A stretch of DNA of 64,000 bases from Mucilaginibacter sp. UBA5151. Lineage in GTDB: Bacteria > Bacteroidota > Bacteroidia > Sphingobacteriales > Sphingobacteriaceae. The notes below the pieces were generated by a model that saw only the letters and a list, made by a program, of their open reading frames with translations, ran no database searches and was not told the DNA's origin. Both the position numbers and the translations under genes were made by a program. Positions 53,109-60,920 of this stretch are shown here, piece by piece (within the stretch, counting starts at the first letter, position 1; the number at the start of each line of letters is the position of its first letter). The stretch lies in assembly GCA_002413785.1 (NCBI GenBank), contig DHXR01000025.1, positions 36,388 to 100,387 on the forward strand, given 5' to 3'.

Positions 53109-53333
53109 CGTGAGTTCGATGTAAGAAAAATCTTTGCCCCGCCATCTGGCGGGCTACCGCTTTGTAGCTCATCATTCAAACGTTATTTTTGCCACGTCAG
53201 TGGCTACCCAATTCGCGAAGGGTAGCCACTGACGTGGCAATTATCTTTGTTATTTGGTTTCTACAAAGCGGTAGCCCTGATGGGGCATATTGCAATGGTA
53301 TCCAATTCTTAAATCGAACTAACGTTAAATTAA
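53101..53333. mobile_element. MITE-like nested palindromic element
   Basis: The outer arms (53101-53125 and 53308-53333) match in about 23 of 26 positions as inverted repeats. Inside, TGCCCC and GGGCTACCGCTTTGTAG (53135-53167) pair with 53261-53287, and GCCACGTCAGTGGCTACCC (53191-53209) pairs perfectly with 53220-53238. No protein is encoded. It lies between convergent genes and also overlaps the stop of the chagasin-like gene. It fits a non-autonomous mobile element or a cruciform-forming repeat. Confidence 0.7.
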
Positions 53334-53429
53334 TATTGGAGTAAATTATAATCAGGTGCGGGATTGCATCCTGGGGCGCGCTAAAACATTAGCCGTTCCT
53401 TTTATATGCTAAACTTTTTATACAGACCG

Positions 53430-54119
53430 CTACAGATCAACCTCTACAGTAAGTTTATGCAAAGCTTTTCCATCAGCTATTAAAATACTTTTACCCGATA
53501 CCTTTACCAGTTTATCCTCAATCAGATCATTCATCACCCTGAATAAAGACTCATAAGCAGCTCCGGTAAAAGAGGCCAGGTCCTGGCGCGACAGGTCCAT
53601 ATTAATATAACCATCGGACTTTATCCCGAATTGGGTTTGCAGGTTAATAAGCGCCTGCGCTACCCTGCCCTTAACCGGCATGTGGGCAAGGTTTCGCATC
53701 CTTTTTTCCGATTCCTGCAGGTCATTAGCCAAAACCCTCATCAAAGCGCGGGTAAAATCACTGTTAACAACCAGGGTTGATTCAAAGAAATCCAGATTGA
53801 TAAAACAAACTATGCAAGGTGTAATGGCAGTTACAGATACCGGGTAAATGGAATCATCACCCAATCCCAGCTGGCCAACCACATCACCGGCTTTTGCAAA
53901 CCGTAATATCAGCTCTTTTTCGCTGCCCCATTGTTTATGCACTTTTACAACACCCTTGTAAATAAAGTAGATACCTTTTACCGGATCGCCTTCTTTAAAT
54001 AATTGGCGGCCTTTTTTTAATTCAAAGTTTTGCCTGTTTGATGCAATGGCCGGCAACCAATCGCTCAAACAAAACTTGCAAAGAAAACAGCTTTTTAAAT
54101 CACAAATATTTTTGGTCAT
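53430..54119 (-). CDS. Crp/Fnr family regulator with N-terminal Cys cluster
   Basis: About 229 residues: a cyclic-nucleotide-binding-type domain (about 35-150) and a C-terminal winged HTH with DLSRQDLASFTGAAYESLFRVM. Four Cys near the start (Cys6, 11, 14, 17) have the spacing C-x4-C-x2-C-x2-C, like the Fe-S ligand cluster of FNR-type sensors. It may sense oxygen or redox state. ATG 54119 is used; a TTG at 54146 is also possible. It is divergent from the ClC gene with a palindrome between. Confidence 0.88.
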   Translation of the reverse strand: MTKNICDLKSCFLCKFCLSDWLPAIASNRQNFELKKGRQLFKEGDPVKGIYFIYKGVVKVHKQWGSEKELILRFAKAGDVVGQLGLGDDSIYPVSVTAITPCIVCFINLDFFESTLVVNSDFTRALMRVLANDLQESEKRMRNLAHMPVKGRVAQALINLQTQFGIKSDGYINMDLSRQDLASFTGAAYESLFRVMNDLIEDKLVKVSGKSILIADGKALHKLTVEVDL

Positions 54120-54260
54120 AGATTTTGATAAATCTGTAGTTTGCAATATTACCTAAAGACTTCCAAAGTTTCTTAAATTTTACAAGCCCTTTTTTCGAAA
54201 TGGATTTTATCTGATTTAAACAATATATATGTGCAATAATTAATATTGAATTAAGTTTTT

Positions 54261-54278
54261 ATATTGCATGTGCAATAT
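54261..54278. promoter_or_regulatory. Palindrome, candidate Crp/Fnr operator
   Basis: ATATTGCA-TG-TGCAATAT is a perfect dyad with a two-base centre in the gap between the divergent Crp/Fnr and ClC genes. Its size suits a Crp/Fnr dimer. Half-sites of similar sequence lie nearby (GTGCAATA near 54231). Confidence 0.5.
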
Positions 54279-54375
54279 AAATTGCAATTCTATTACCGTC
54301 TGGCAGACAAAAAAAATTACTTTTGAAGGCAAAATATCTTGAATCGAAAAGAGCCGGTACTATTATAAATAAAGC

Positions 54376-56229
54376 ATGAAACAAACCATAAATTCAATTG
54401 ACACCTCCGGCACGCGGCCCTCAAATCTTATCAATAAAGCTAAAAGCGGGACTAAAAACAGCGTGGTTTTAAAGAAAAGGCTTATTCGCATTTCCTGTTT
54501 TTCAATAATCGATGCAGTGGCCATTTCATTTATAGCCAAATTATTGGTTTGGCTCATTAACCTGGTTACCAATATTGCTTTTTATGGTTCTGTTTCGGCA
54601 AGCTTTCATAGCCCTGCTGCCAACCATTTGGGTTTATGGGTTATCATTGTACCTGCCATCGGGGGAATAATAGTAGGATTAATGGCCTTATACGGTTCGA
54701 CGGCCATCAGGGGGCATGGCATCCCCGAGGCAATGGAACAAATATTAACCAACCAAAGCCGGATAAAGCCGTCGATCACCTTCTTAAAGCCCATATCATC
54801 GGCAATTGCCATTGGTACCGGCGGCCCGTTTGGTGCCGAGGGGCCCATCATTGCCACAGGCGGCGCATTAGGATCAACCATAGGCCAATTATTTAAGATA
54901 AGCTCAAACGAACGTAAAGTTTTGTTAGCTGCCGGAGCCACGGCTGGTATGTCCGCTATATTTGGTACACCCATAGCCGCGGTTTTCCTGGCCATTGAGT
55001 TACTGCTATTCGAGTTTTCACCAAAAACTATCCTGCCGGTTGCATTGGCATGTATTACGGGGGCCGCAGGCCACCACTTATTGTTTGATACCGGGCCCGT
55101 TTTCCCTATGCCCAACCTGGCCACGCCGTCAAATACGGCCCTCGCTGTTTACAGTTTCATCGGTCTTATCACCGGGTTTTTATCCCTGGGCCTCACAAAA
55201 ATTGTTTATGTAGTAGAGGATGCATTTGAAAAATTGCCCGTTCACTGGATGTGGTGGCCCGCCATAGGCGGTTTAGCGGTTGGCCTTATCGGCTATTTTG
55301 CACCACATACCCTTGGCGTTGGTTACGATAATATCATCAATGTTTTGTCGGGTACGCTTACATTGCTGGTTGTGATAAGATTATGTTTTTTCAAATTCCT
55401 GTCCTGGGCCATCGCATTGGGGAGCGGCACTTCGGGGGGTACGCTGGCTCCTTTATTAACAATAGGCGGTGCGGGCGGAGCAATATCAGGTGTCGTGATC
55501 ATGCACCTTTTCCCGAATTCGGGCCTGAATATATCTATGGCTGCCCTGGTGGGGATGTCGGCCATGTTTGCAGGGGCATCAAGGGCTTATTTAACCAGCA
55601 TAACCTTCGCACTGGAGGCCACCATGCAATCCCATGCTTTACTGCCATTACTGGGCGCATGCACAGCATCATACATCGTTTCGTTTTTTTTGATGGAAAA
55701 CACCATAATGACTGAAAAAATTGCCCGCCGCGGGGTATTTACGCCCGACAGCTTTGAAGCCGACCTGTTAGGAAAGCTAACCGTAGCACAGGTAACCAAC
55801 AATGACGGAATTATCCTTGATCCAAAGAAAACTTTGAACGAAACAAGGGATTGGTTGAAGACAAAAAGTACCATAGCAAATTGCTTTGTAGTGGCGGATG
55901 AAAATGGAACATTTTTGGGTACCGTAAACAGTTCGGATATTTTCGGGGATAGCGTTGATCCGGATTCGCTTTTGGGTGATAGCGCCGAAGGCGGTCACGT
56001 TTTTGTACAGGGTAATGATACCTTGCGGACAGCGGTTGAATTGCTGGCCAGGCAAACTGCCGAAATACTGCCGGTTGTCGATGCTGTTAACCACAAAGTC
56101 GTTGGTGTTTTATCCTGCCGGGATATCTTGTCCGCCTATAGCGGGCAGAGGCAGGAAAACGAACAGGCCCACATCCATATTTCTTTAAAAAGACGACGTT
56201 TAAAAATGCTGATCAGGAAGAGAAATTAA
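54376..56229 (+). CDS. ClC chloride channel/antiporter with CBS domains
   Basis: 617 residues. A ClC core of about 430 residues has the gating Glu155 in GAEGP, GTGGPFGAEGP and the anion-site GSGTSGG (~350), then two CBS domains (about 470-595) that may bind nucleotides. It moves chloride, perhaps in exchange for protons, across the inner membrane. It is divergent from a Crp/Fnr regulator, which may control it. A hairpin terminator follows. Confidence 0.93.
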   Translation: MKQTINSIDTSGTRPSNLINKAKSGTKNSVVLKKRLIRISCFSIIDAVAISFIAKLLVWLINLVTNIAFYGSVSASFHSPAANHLGLWVIIVPAIGGIIVGLMALYGSTAIRGHGIPEAMEQILTNQSRIKPSITFLKPISSAIAIGTGGPFGAEGPIIATGGALGSTIGQLFKISSNERKVLLAAGATAGMSAIFGTPIAAVFLAIELLLFEFSPKTILPVALACITGAAGHHLLFDTGPVFPMPNLATPSNTALAVYSFIGLITGFLSLGLTKIVYVVEDAFEKLPVHWMWWPAIGGLAVGLIGYFAPHTLGVGYDNIINVLSGTLTLLVVIRLCFFKFLSWAIALGSGTSGGTLAPLLTIGGAGGAISGVVIMHLFPNSGLNISMAALVGMSAMFAGASRAYLTSITFALEATMQSHALLPLLGACTASYIVSFFLMENTIMTEKIARRGVFTPDSFEADLLGKLTVAQVTNNDGIILDPKKTLNETRDWLKTKSTIANCFVVADENGTFLGTVNSSDIFGDSVDPDSLLGDSAEGGHVFVQGNDTLRTAVELLARQTAEILPVVDAVNHKVVGVLSCRDILSAYSGQRQENEQAHIHISLKRRRLKMLIRKRN

Positions 56230-56317
56230 GTCAGCCAGGAATGAAGAAACTACATGCGTTTAACAAGGAATTGGGCAAACATTTTTTGTGGGTTCAATAA
56301 TTTTAGCTGTAAACCTC

Positions 56318-56351
56318 AAAAGGACTCACGGATTTTTCCGGGAGTCCTTTT
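56318..56351. terminator. Hairpin between convergent genes
   Basis: AAAAGGACTC and its complement GAGTCCTTTT form the stem, with a second short CGGA/TCCG stem at the tip. The T-run suits termination of the ClC transcript, and the A/T-rich mirror suits the receptor transcript. Confidence 0.75.
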
Positions 56352-56370
56352 AGTATTACTCATTCTATAT

Positions 56371-59298
56371 CTATTCATGGGTACCGCCCGGACCGCCTGG
56401 CCCACCCGGACCACCGCCGCCATCTCTCCTGAACCCGCGCACACCCGGATTCTGTGTTGGCGCTTTGCCGGCAAATTTTTGCAGGCGCAGCGTAAACGTT
56501 GCAAGGTAATACCTGGCAAGCCTGTTTACATGGGTTTCGGTAATTGAGCTGGCAGATGATGACGAGGTAAAACCTGTATTCTGGTTAAAAAGATCAAATG
56601 CCGATAAGCGTATAGTTCCCCTGTGATCTTTCATAAACCGGCGTTCAATATACAAGTTCAAAATATTAGGATTGGTTACTTTAATATTCGATGCGTACCC
56701 ATAATTGGTAGCATGTGTATAATCGTAGCTAAATGTCCAGTCACCAAAATAATTTTTCCCGTTCACTCCAATATTCCATGTCCTGATATTAGAAGTCCCG
56801 TTGGTAATGGAATCTTTTACTGAATTATCTGTTCTGTTTATGGCATAATTTGTTAACAATTGGGCATTTATCCTATCAGGTATGTCAACCCTGAATTGAA
56901 ACTGCGGGGTGAACTGCAAATTTTTTGAAACGTTTTTTAGCGTTGTTTCATCATAAGTTACCGGGTCAACATTTGTTAAATAACCAATATTGTTGGCATA
57001 GCTAACAGTACCCCTGAAATAAAGGGTGAATTTACGGTTATCAAACGGTTTTGCGTAAGTTAACTGACCCGATGTTGTATTATAACCATCCGTATTTAAA
57101 TATTTTGTTAATATGGTATTCTGAAAGGCGGAGTCGGAAGGCATGGTGGCGGGTTTGTATTTGCGGGGGAAAGTAATGGTATTTGTGGCCACATAATTTG
57201 ATATTGCCTGATATTGAATACTGGCAAAAAAGATATCGCCAGTTGTAAAGCTAAAATTATTATAACGGATTGAAAAGCTATTGGTAAACTGGGGCTTTAG
57301 ATCAGGGTTACCTTGTACCGGATAAAGCGCGTTTGAAAAGTCAGTCACCGGTTGTAATTGCGAAAATGAAGGTGTGCTGCTTGAGCCATTATAGTTCACG
57401 GAGAAATTTCGGCTCCTCGAAAAATTATATACAAAACGCGCCGTTGGTATAAAGTTAAAAGTTGAAACATGGGTACTGGCCCCTGTTGCCGGCGAATAAC
57501 CGTTTAATTCAGCAGGCAGGGCAGCTACACCCAACGTATAATTATATTTCTTTTCTATAAAACGATAATTAATACCTGCCTTGTTTGTGGTAAAAGTATA
57601 ATTGTACTGGTTGCTCAATGCGCTATCAATTCTGAAAGCAAAGCTTTGAGAATCAAACAAAGCATTATCCTGTTTATTATTATTTGTAGTTGAATAATTC
57701 AATGCATAGGTAAATTCAAGATACGATAACTTTCCAATAGGTAAAAGATACGATAATGAAGTACCATAACTAATTGTTCGGCTATAGGTACTGATCATCT
57801 GATCCAGCGGTGCTGTTGGCGTTCCGGAAGTATAATTATAAACCGGGTTCTGATATGAACTACCTGCAGCGGAATTTAAAGTGACATTAATACTTAAATT
57901 ATGCCTTTTCGGAAACCGGTGATTATATAAAGCCGTAAAGCCGTAAGCAGGCGCATGAGAATTTGCATCGGTTAGCACGGTATAAATTGTAGGCGGAGGA
58001 ACCGATCTTGTCAGATTATCCGTTTCGTAGTCATTAGTGTTTGAACCCGCATAAGAGAAAGTTGGCGTAATTTTTAAATAGTTTATGGTATCCGGTTTAT
58101 ATTCCATATTCCAGGTAAACCTGTGGTTTATATTTTCAATTTTATCAATACTGTTTTGCTTTTGTTCACTCGGGTTTACCGGATTTGTATTTCGCTGATC
58201 GTTGATAGTAGTTGTTGAAACTGTATTGTCAGAAAAACTATAACTACCGTAAACTGAAAGGTATTTACCCCATTGGTCCCTAAAGTTGGCGCCTAATGAA
58301 TGTGCATCAGTGATCCCATTTTGAGAGGTGATAAGGCTCCCGTTATTTTGCCCGCCCCTTGCAGCATTACCACGGCCGCCACCACCGCCAAAACCGCCGC
58401 CGCCTGAGCCGCCAGCACTGTTAAACGAAAACGTATTAACATTGGTATTATTAATACTTCCCAAAACAGCAATTTGCTGATCCCCGTTAAATTTAAAAGC
58501 ATTAACCGACCCGATATAGCGGTTTGCATCCGGAATACCCTGGCTTTGAGGTAACGCATCCTCACCATCGCCTATGGTCCCCTGCCCGAAATAACCATAG
58601 TTTTTATCCTTACGGATAGTAATGTTCATTATTTTATCCGGCTCACCGGTTTTCACACCGGTTAAATTTGCCTGGTCGCCATAATCATCAATCATCTGAA
58701 TATTTTCCACCACATCTGCAGGCAGGTTTTTGGTTGCGCTTTGCACATCGCCACCCATAAAATCTTTACCATTGATCCGCACTTTGGTAACCTGCTTACC
58801 CTGGGTAGTTATATTGCCGTTCACATCAACATCGACGCCGGGAAGCTTTTTTATCAAATCTTCAACAGGTGCATTTTCACGTACTTTATACGCGCTTGCT
58901 TTATATTCAACTGTGTCTTCTGTAAGTCTAATCGGCACAACCCCAACTATCGTCACCTGGTTGAGCATATTCGATTGTATCTTTAGGACGATAGTACCCA
59001 AATCAGCAGGCGTATTATCATCCGATAAAACATAATGTCGTTTAAGCGCCTGGTAACCAATTGATGTTAACACAATTGTTATTTTTTTGCCTTTAACCGA
59101 AGGAAAAACAAACCGGCCCTTAATATCGGCAACTGTTGTGGTACTGTCGTGCTGGTCAGATATTAATACAATATTAGTTCCGGGGACCGATAACTGTGTT
59201 GAATCAATAACAGTTCCGTGTACCTCGCGGCCACTTTGAGCGTGTGCAGAAGCTATGGCCAAAAAAATAATTGTTAAAGCAAATAATAAGCGTTTCAT
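56371..59298 (-). CDS. Outer-membrane beta-barrel receptor (TonB-dependent-like)
   Basis: 975 residues. Signal peptide ending at AHAQ, a carboxypeptidase-regulatory-like domain (about 25-105), a plug-like region (about 120-230; VRINGKDFMGGDVQ) and a large beta-barrel to the end. The end is a Gly/Pro-rich tail (PGGPGGPGGTHE). No TonB box or partner SusD gene is seen nearby. Nutrient uptake or protein export are the usual roles, and the ligand is unknown. Confidence 0.88.
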   Translation of the reverse strand: MKRLLFALTIIFLAIASAHAQSGREVHGTVIDSTQLSVPGTNIVLISDQHDSTTTVADIKGRFVFPSVKGKKITIVLTSIGYQALKRHYVLSDDNTPADLGTIVLKIQSNMLNQVTIVGVVPIRLTEDTVEYKASAYKVRENAPVEDLIKKLPGVDVDVNGNITTQGKQVTKVRINGKDFMGGDVQSATKNLPADVVENIQMIDDYGDQANLTGVKTGEPDKIMNITIRKDKNYGYFGQGTIGDGEDALPQSQGIPDANRYIGSVNAFKFNGDQQIAVLGSINNTNVNTFSFNSAGGSGGGGFGGGGGRGNAARGGQNNGSLITSQNGITDAHSLGANFRDQWGKYLSVYGSYSFSDNTVSTTTINDQRNTNPVNPSEQKQNSIDKIENINHRFTWNMEYKPDTINYLKITPTFSYAGSNTNDYETDNLTRSVPPPTIYTVLTDANSHAPAYGFTALYNHRFPKRHNLSINVTLNSAAGSSYQNPVYNYTSGTPTAPLDQMISTYSRTISYGTSLSYLLPIGKLSYLEFTYALNYSTTNNNKQDNALFDSQSFAFRIDSALSNQYNYTFTTNKAGINYRFIEKKYNYTLGVAALPAELNGYSPATGASTHVSTFNFIPTARFVYNFSRSRNFSVNYNGSSSTPSFSQLQPVTDFSNALYPVQGNPDLKPQFTNSFSIRYNNFSFTTGDIFFASIQYQAISNYVATNTITFPRKYKPATMPSDSAFQNTILTKYLNTDGYNTTSGQLTYAKPFDNRKFTLYFRGTVSYANNIGYLTNVDPVTYDETTLKNVSKNLQFTPQFQFRVDIPDRINAQLLTNYAINRTDNSVKDSITNGTSNIRTWNIGVNGKNYFGDWTFSYDYTHATNYGYASNIKVTNPNILNLYIERRFMKDHRGTIRLSAFDLFNQNTGFTSSSSASSITETHVNRLARYYLATFTLRLQKFAGKAPTQNPGVRGFRRDGGGGPGGPGGPGGTHE

Positions 59299-59415
59299 CT
59301 TGTTGTCGATGTGCCGTCAATCCTAATAATATCTGCAGGACATAAGATTAACTGCAAATGTTCACTTTAAATGTGTTAAATGGCCAATAATAATATCATT
59401 GTTACATATAAACAG

Positions 59416-59447
59416 AAAAAGCCCCCCGATTTACCGGTGGGCTTTTT
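59416..59447 (-). terminator. Rho-independent terminator
   Basis: On the minus strand AAAAAGCCC pairs with GGGCTTTTT around a CCGG-tipped loop, followed by a U-rich tail. It lies 34 bases beyond the stop of the collagen-like gene. Confidence 0.8.
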
Positions 59448-59480
59448 GTTTACAAATTTACCTAATTAGAATTATTAAAT

Positions 59481-60407
59481 TTATTTAGACAAGTGCAAAG
59501 CATTTGCCACTGCGGTAAAGTTTCTAAAATTAAGGTTCGGATTGGTAACATTTAGTTTAGTAACTGAAGTTCCCGGTATTACAACAACTCTAAAGTCCAA
59601 GCCGGTTTGCTGTGTAGTAGATGTCAAAGTGACAGCGCCAACACCAAAACTAACCATAGAGATAGTAACGCCCCCATTGGTGAATGGTAAAGAGTACCAA
59701 GGTCCTGTTGTGCCTGTATTACTAAAATAAACAATCACAAGCCCTTCATCAACAACGCTTTGGTCTATTGCTGGAACGGAAAGTGTTGTACCTGTAACCG
59801 CAACTGTTATACCGGTAAGTAAATAGCTTGATACGTTGGCGTCCCCTGCCGGCCCCTGTGGCCCTGTGGCACCTGTAGCGCCTGCAGCACCAGTCGCACC
59901 TGCTGCTCCCGTTGCACCTTTAGCACCTGTAGCGCCGGTTGCTCCTGCTGGCCCTGTAGCGCCCGTTGCCCCGTTAGCACCTGTGGCGCCTATTGCCCCT
60001 GTAGCACCGGCTGCACCTTGCGGTCCGGCTGGCCCGGTAGCTCCTGTTAAACCTGTTGCTCCTGTTAAACCTGTTAAACCTGTTAAACCTGTTAAACCGG
60101 TTGCACCTTGCGGTCCGGCTGACCCGGTAGCGCCTGTTGCGCCTGTTAAACCTGTAACTCCGGTAGCACCTGTTGCGCCAGTAGCACCTGTTGCTCCGAT
60201 TGGTCCTGCAGGGCCTACCGGCCCACCGGCTGGCCCTGCAGGCCCTTGAGGTCCGGCGGCACCTGTAGCGCCTGTTGCTCCCTGAGTACCTGTTGCACCC
60301 TGAGCACCTGTTGTACCTGCTGGTCCAGGGGTTTTATCTTTTTTACATGCGGCAATGCTAATCAGGTACATAAATAAAATTGGGAATAAAAGTCTGGTTG
60401 GTTTCAT
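59481..60407 (-). CDS. Collagen-like Gly-X-Y repeat lipoprotein
   Basis: 308 residues. A lipobox (IAAC) and a charged stretch precede about 55 Gly-X-Y triplets (about 27-190), broken once by an extra Gly in PAGGPVGP. A non-repetitive ~115-residue C-terminal domain follows (SYLLTGITVAVTG). The repeats are Gly-Ala-Thr and Gly-Leu-Thr types; the 9-base unit coding GLT recurs in a row, a hot spot for slippage. A surface-exposed triple-helical stalk with a C-terminal head is likely. Its role is unknown. Confidence 0.9.
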   Translation of the reverse strand: MKPTRLLFPILFMYLISIAACKKDKTPGPAGTTGAQGATGTQGATGATGAAGPQGPAGPAGGPVGPAGPIGATGATGATGATGVTGLTGATGATGSAGPQGATGLTGLTGLTGLTGATGLTGATGPAGPQGAAGATGAIGATGANGATGATGPAGATGATGAKGATGAAGATGAAGATGATGPQGPAGDANVSSYLLTGITVAVTGTTLSVPAIDQSVVDEGLVIVYFSNTGTTGPWYSLPFTNGGVTISMVSFGVGAVTLTSTTQQTGLDFRVVVIPGTSVTKLNVTNPNLNFRNFTAVANALHLSK

Positions 60408-60644
60408 ATCAATGAATAATTTATTTTTATAATTTCAAGTTTAATTTTTTATCCTGTCTTTCTACGTAACGTTTACCAATTAGTTACAATGTTTGTTATA
60501 CGAAAAATATTTGCTTAACAATTCTATTAAATCATTAAGCATCGTTTGGTTGGTATTAATAAACAATTGTTTAAAACTTAATTTATTGTTGTAAAACAAT
60601 AACAATGTTTTTTTTGTTAAAAAACACTATATATACCCATCCCT

Positions 60645-60914
60645 ATGAATAATATCAGCTTATCTTTACATTCGAAAGTGCATGACTGGATAGATGTAAT
60701 TGGTTTCCATTTAAACGGATCACAAACCAATGCTAAAAACAATGTAACAACAAAACATTACTTTTTTGAGACCTTTAATTTTTTTGAAAAATCGAAAAAT
60801 GGTGATCCGGGGAGCTCGAAGTTTTTAGGTTTTGATGCTTATGGCGAGGCTATAAAAATTAAAACACTTTTAGATTTGCAATCTGCTTTTTTTGAAAACA
60901 TAAGTCAGTTGTGA
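60645..60914 (+). CDS. Hypothetical protein
   Basis: 89 residues, soluble, Phe-rich (HYFFETFNFFEKSKN), with no signal peptide or known motif. It lies in an AT-rich gap between two minus-strand genes and ends 6 bases before the metalloprotease stop. It may be real but is unsupported beyond its open frame. Confidence 0.45.
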   Translation: MNNISLSLHSKVHDWIDVIGFHLNGSQTNAKNNVTTKHYFFETFNFFEKSKNGDPGSSKFLGFDAYGEAIKIKTLLDLQSAFFENISQL

Positions 60915-60920
60915 GCACGA

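Noticed and set aside
54606..55124. 172-codon minus-strand frame in the ClC gene
   Set aside because: Antisense to a well-conserved ClC core with clear motifs; no start signal or family match.
59836..60249. Long plus-strand frame of Ala/Pro/Val triplets
   Set aside because: It is the antisense shadow of the collagen-like repeats, which force an open frame on the other strand.
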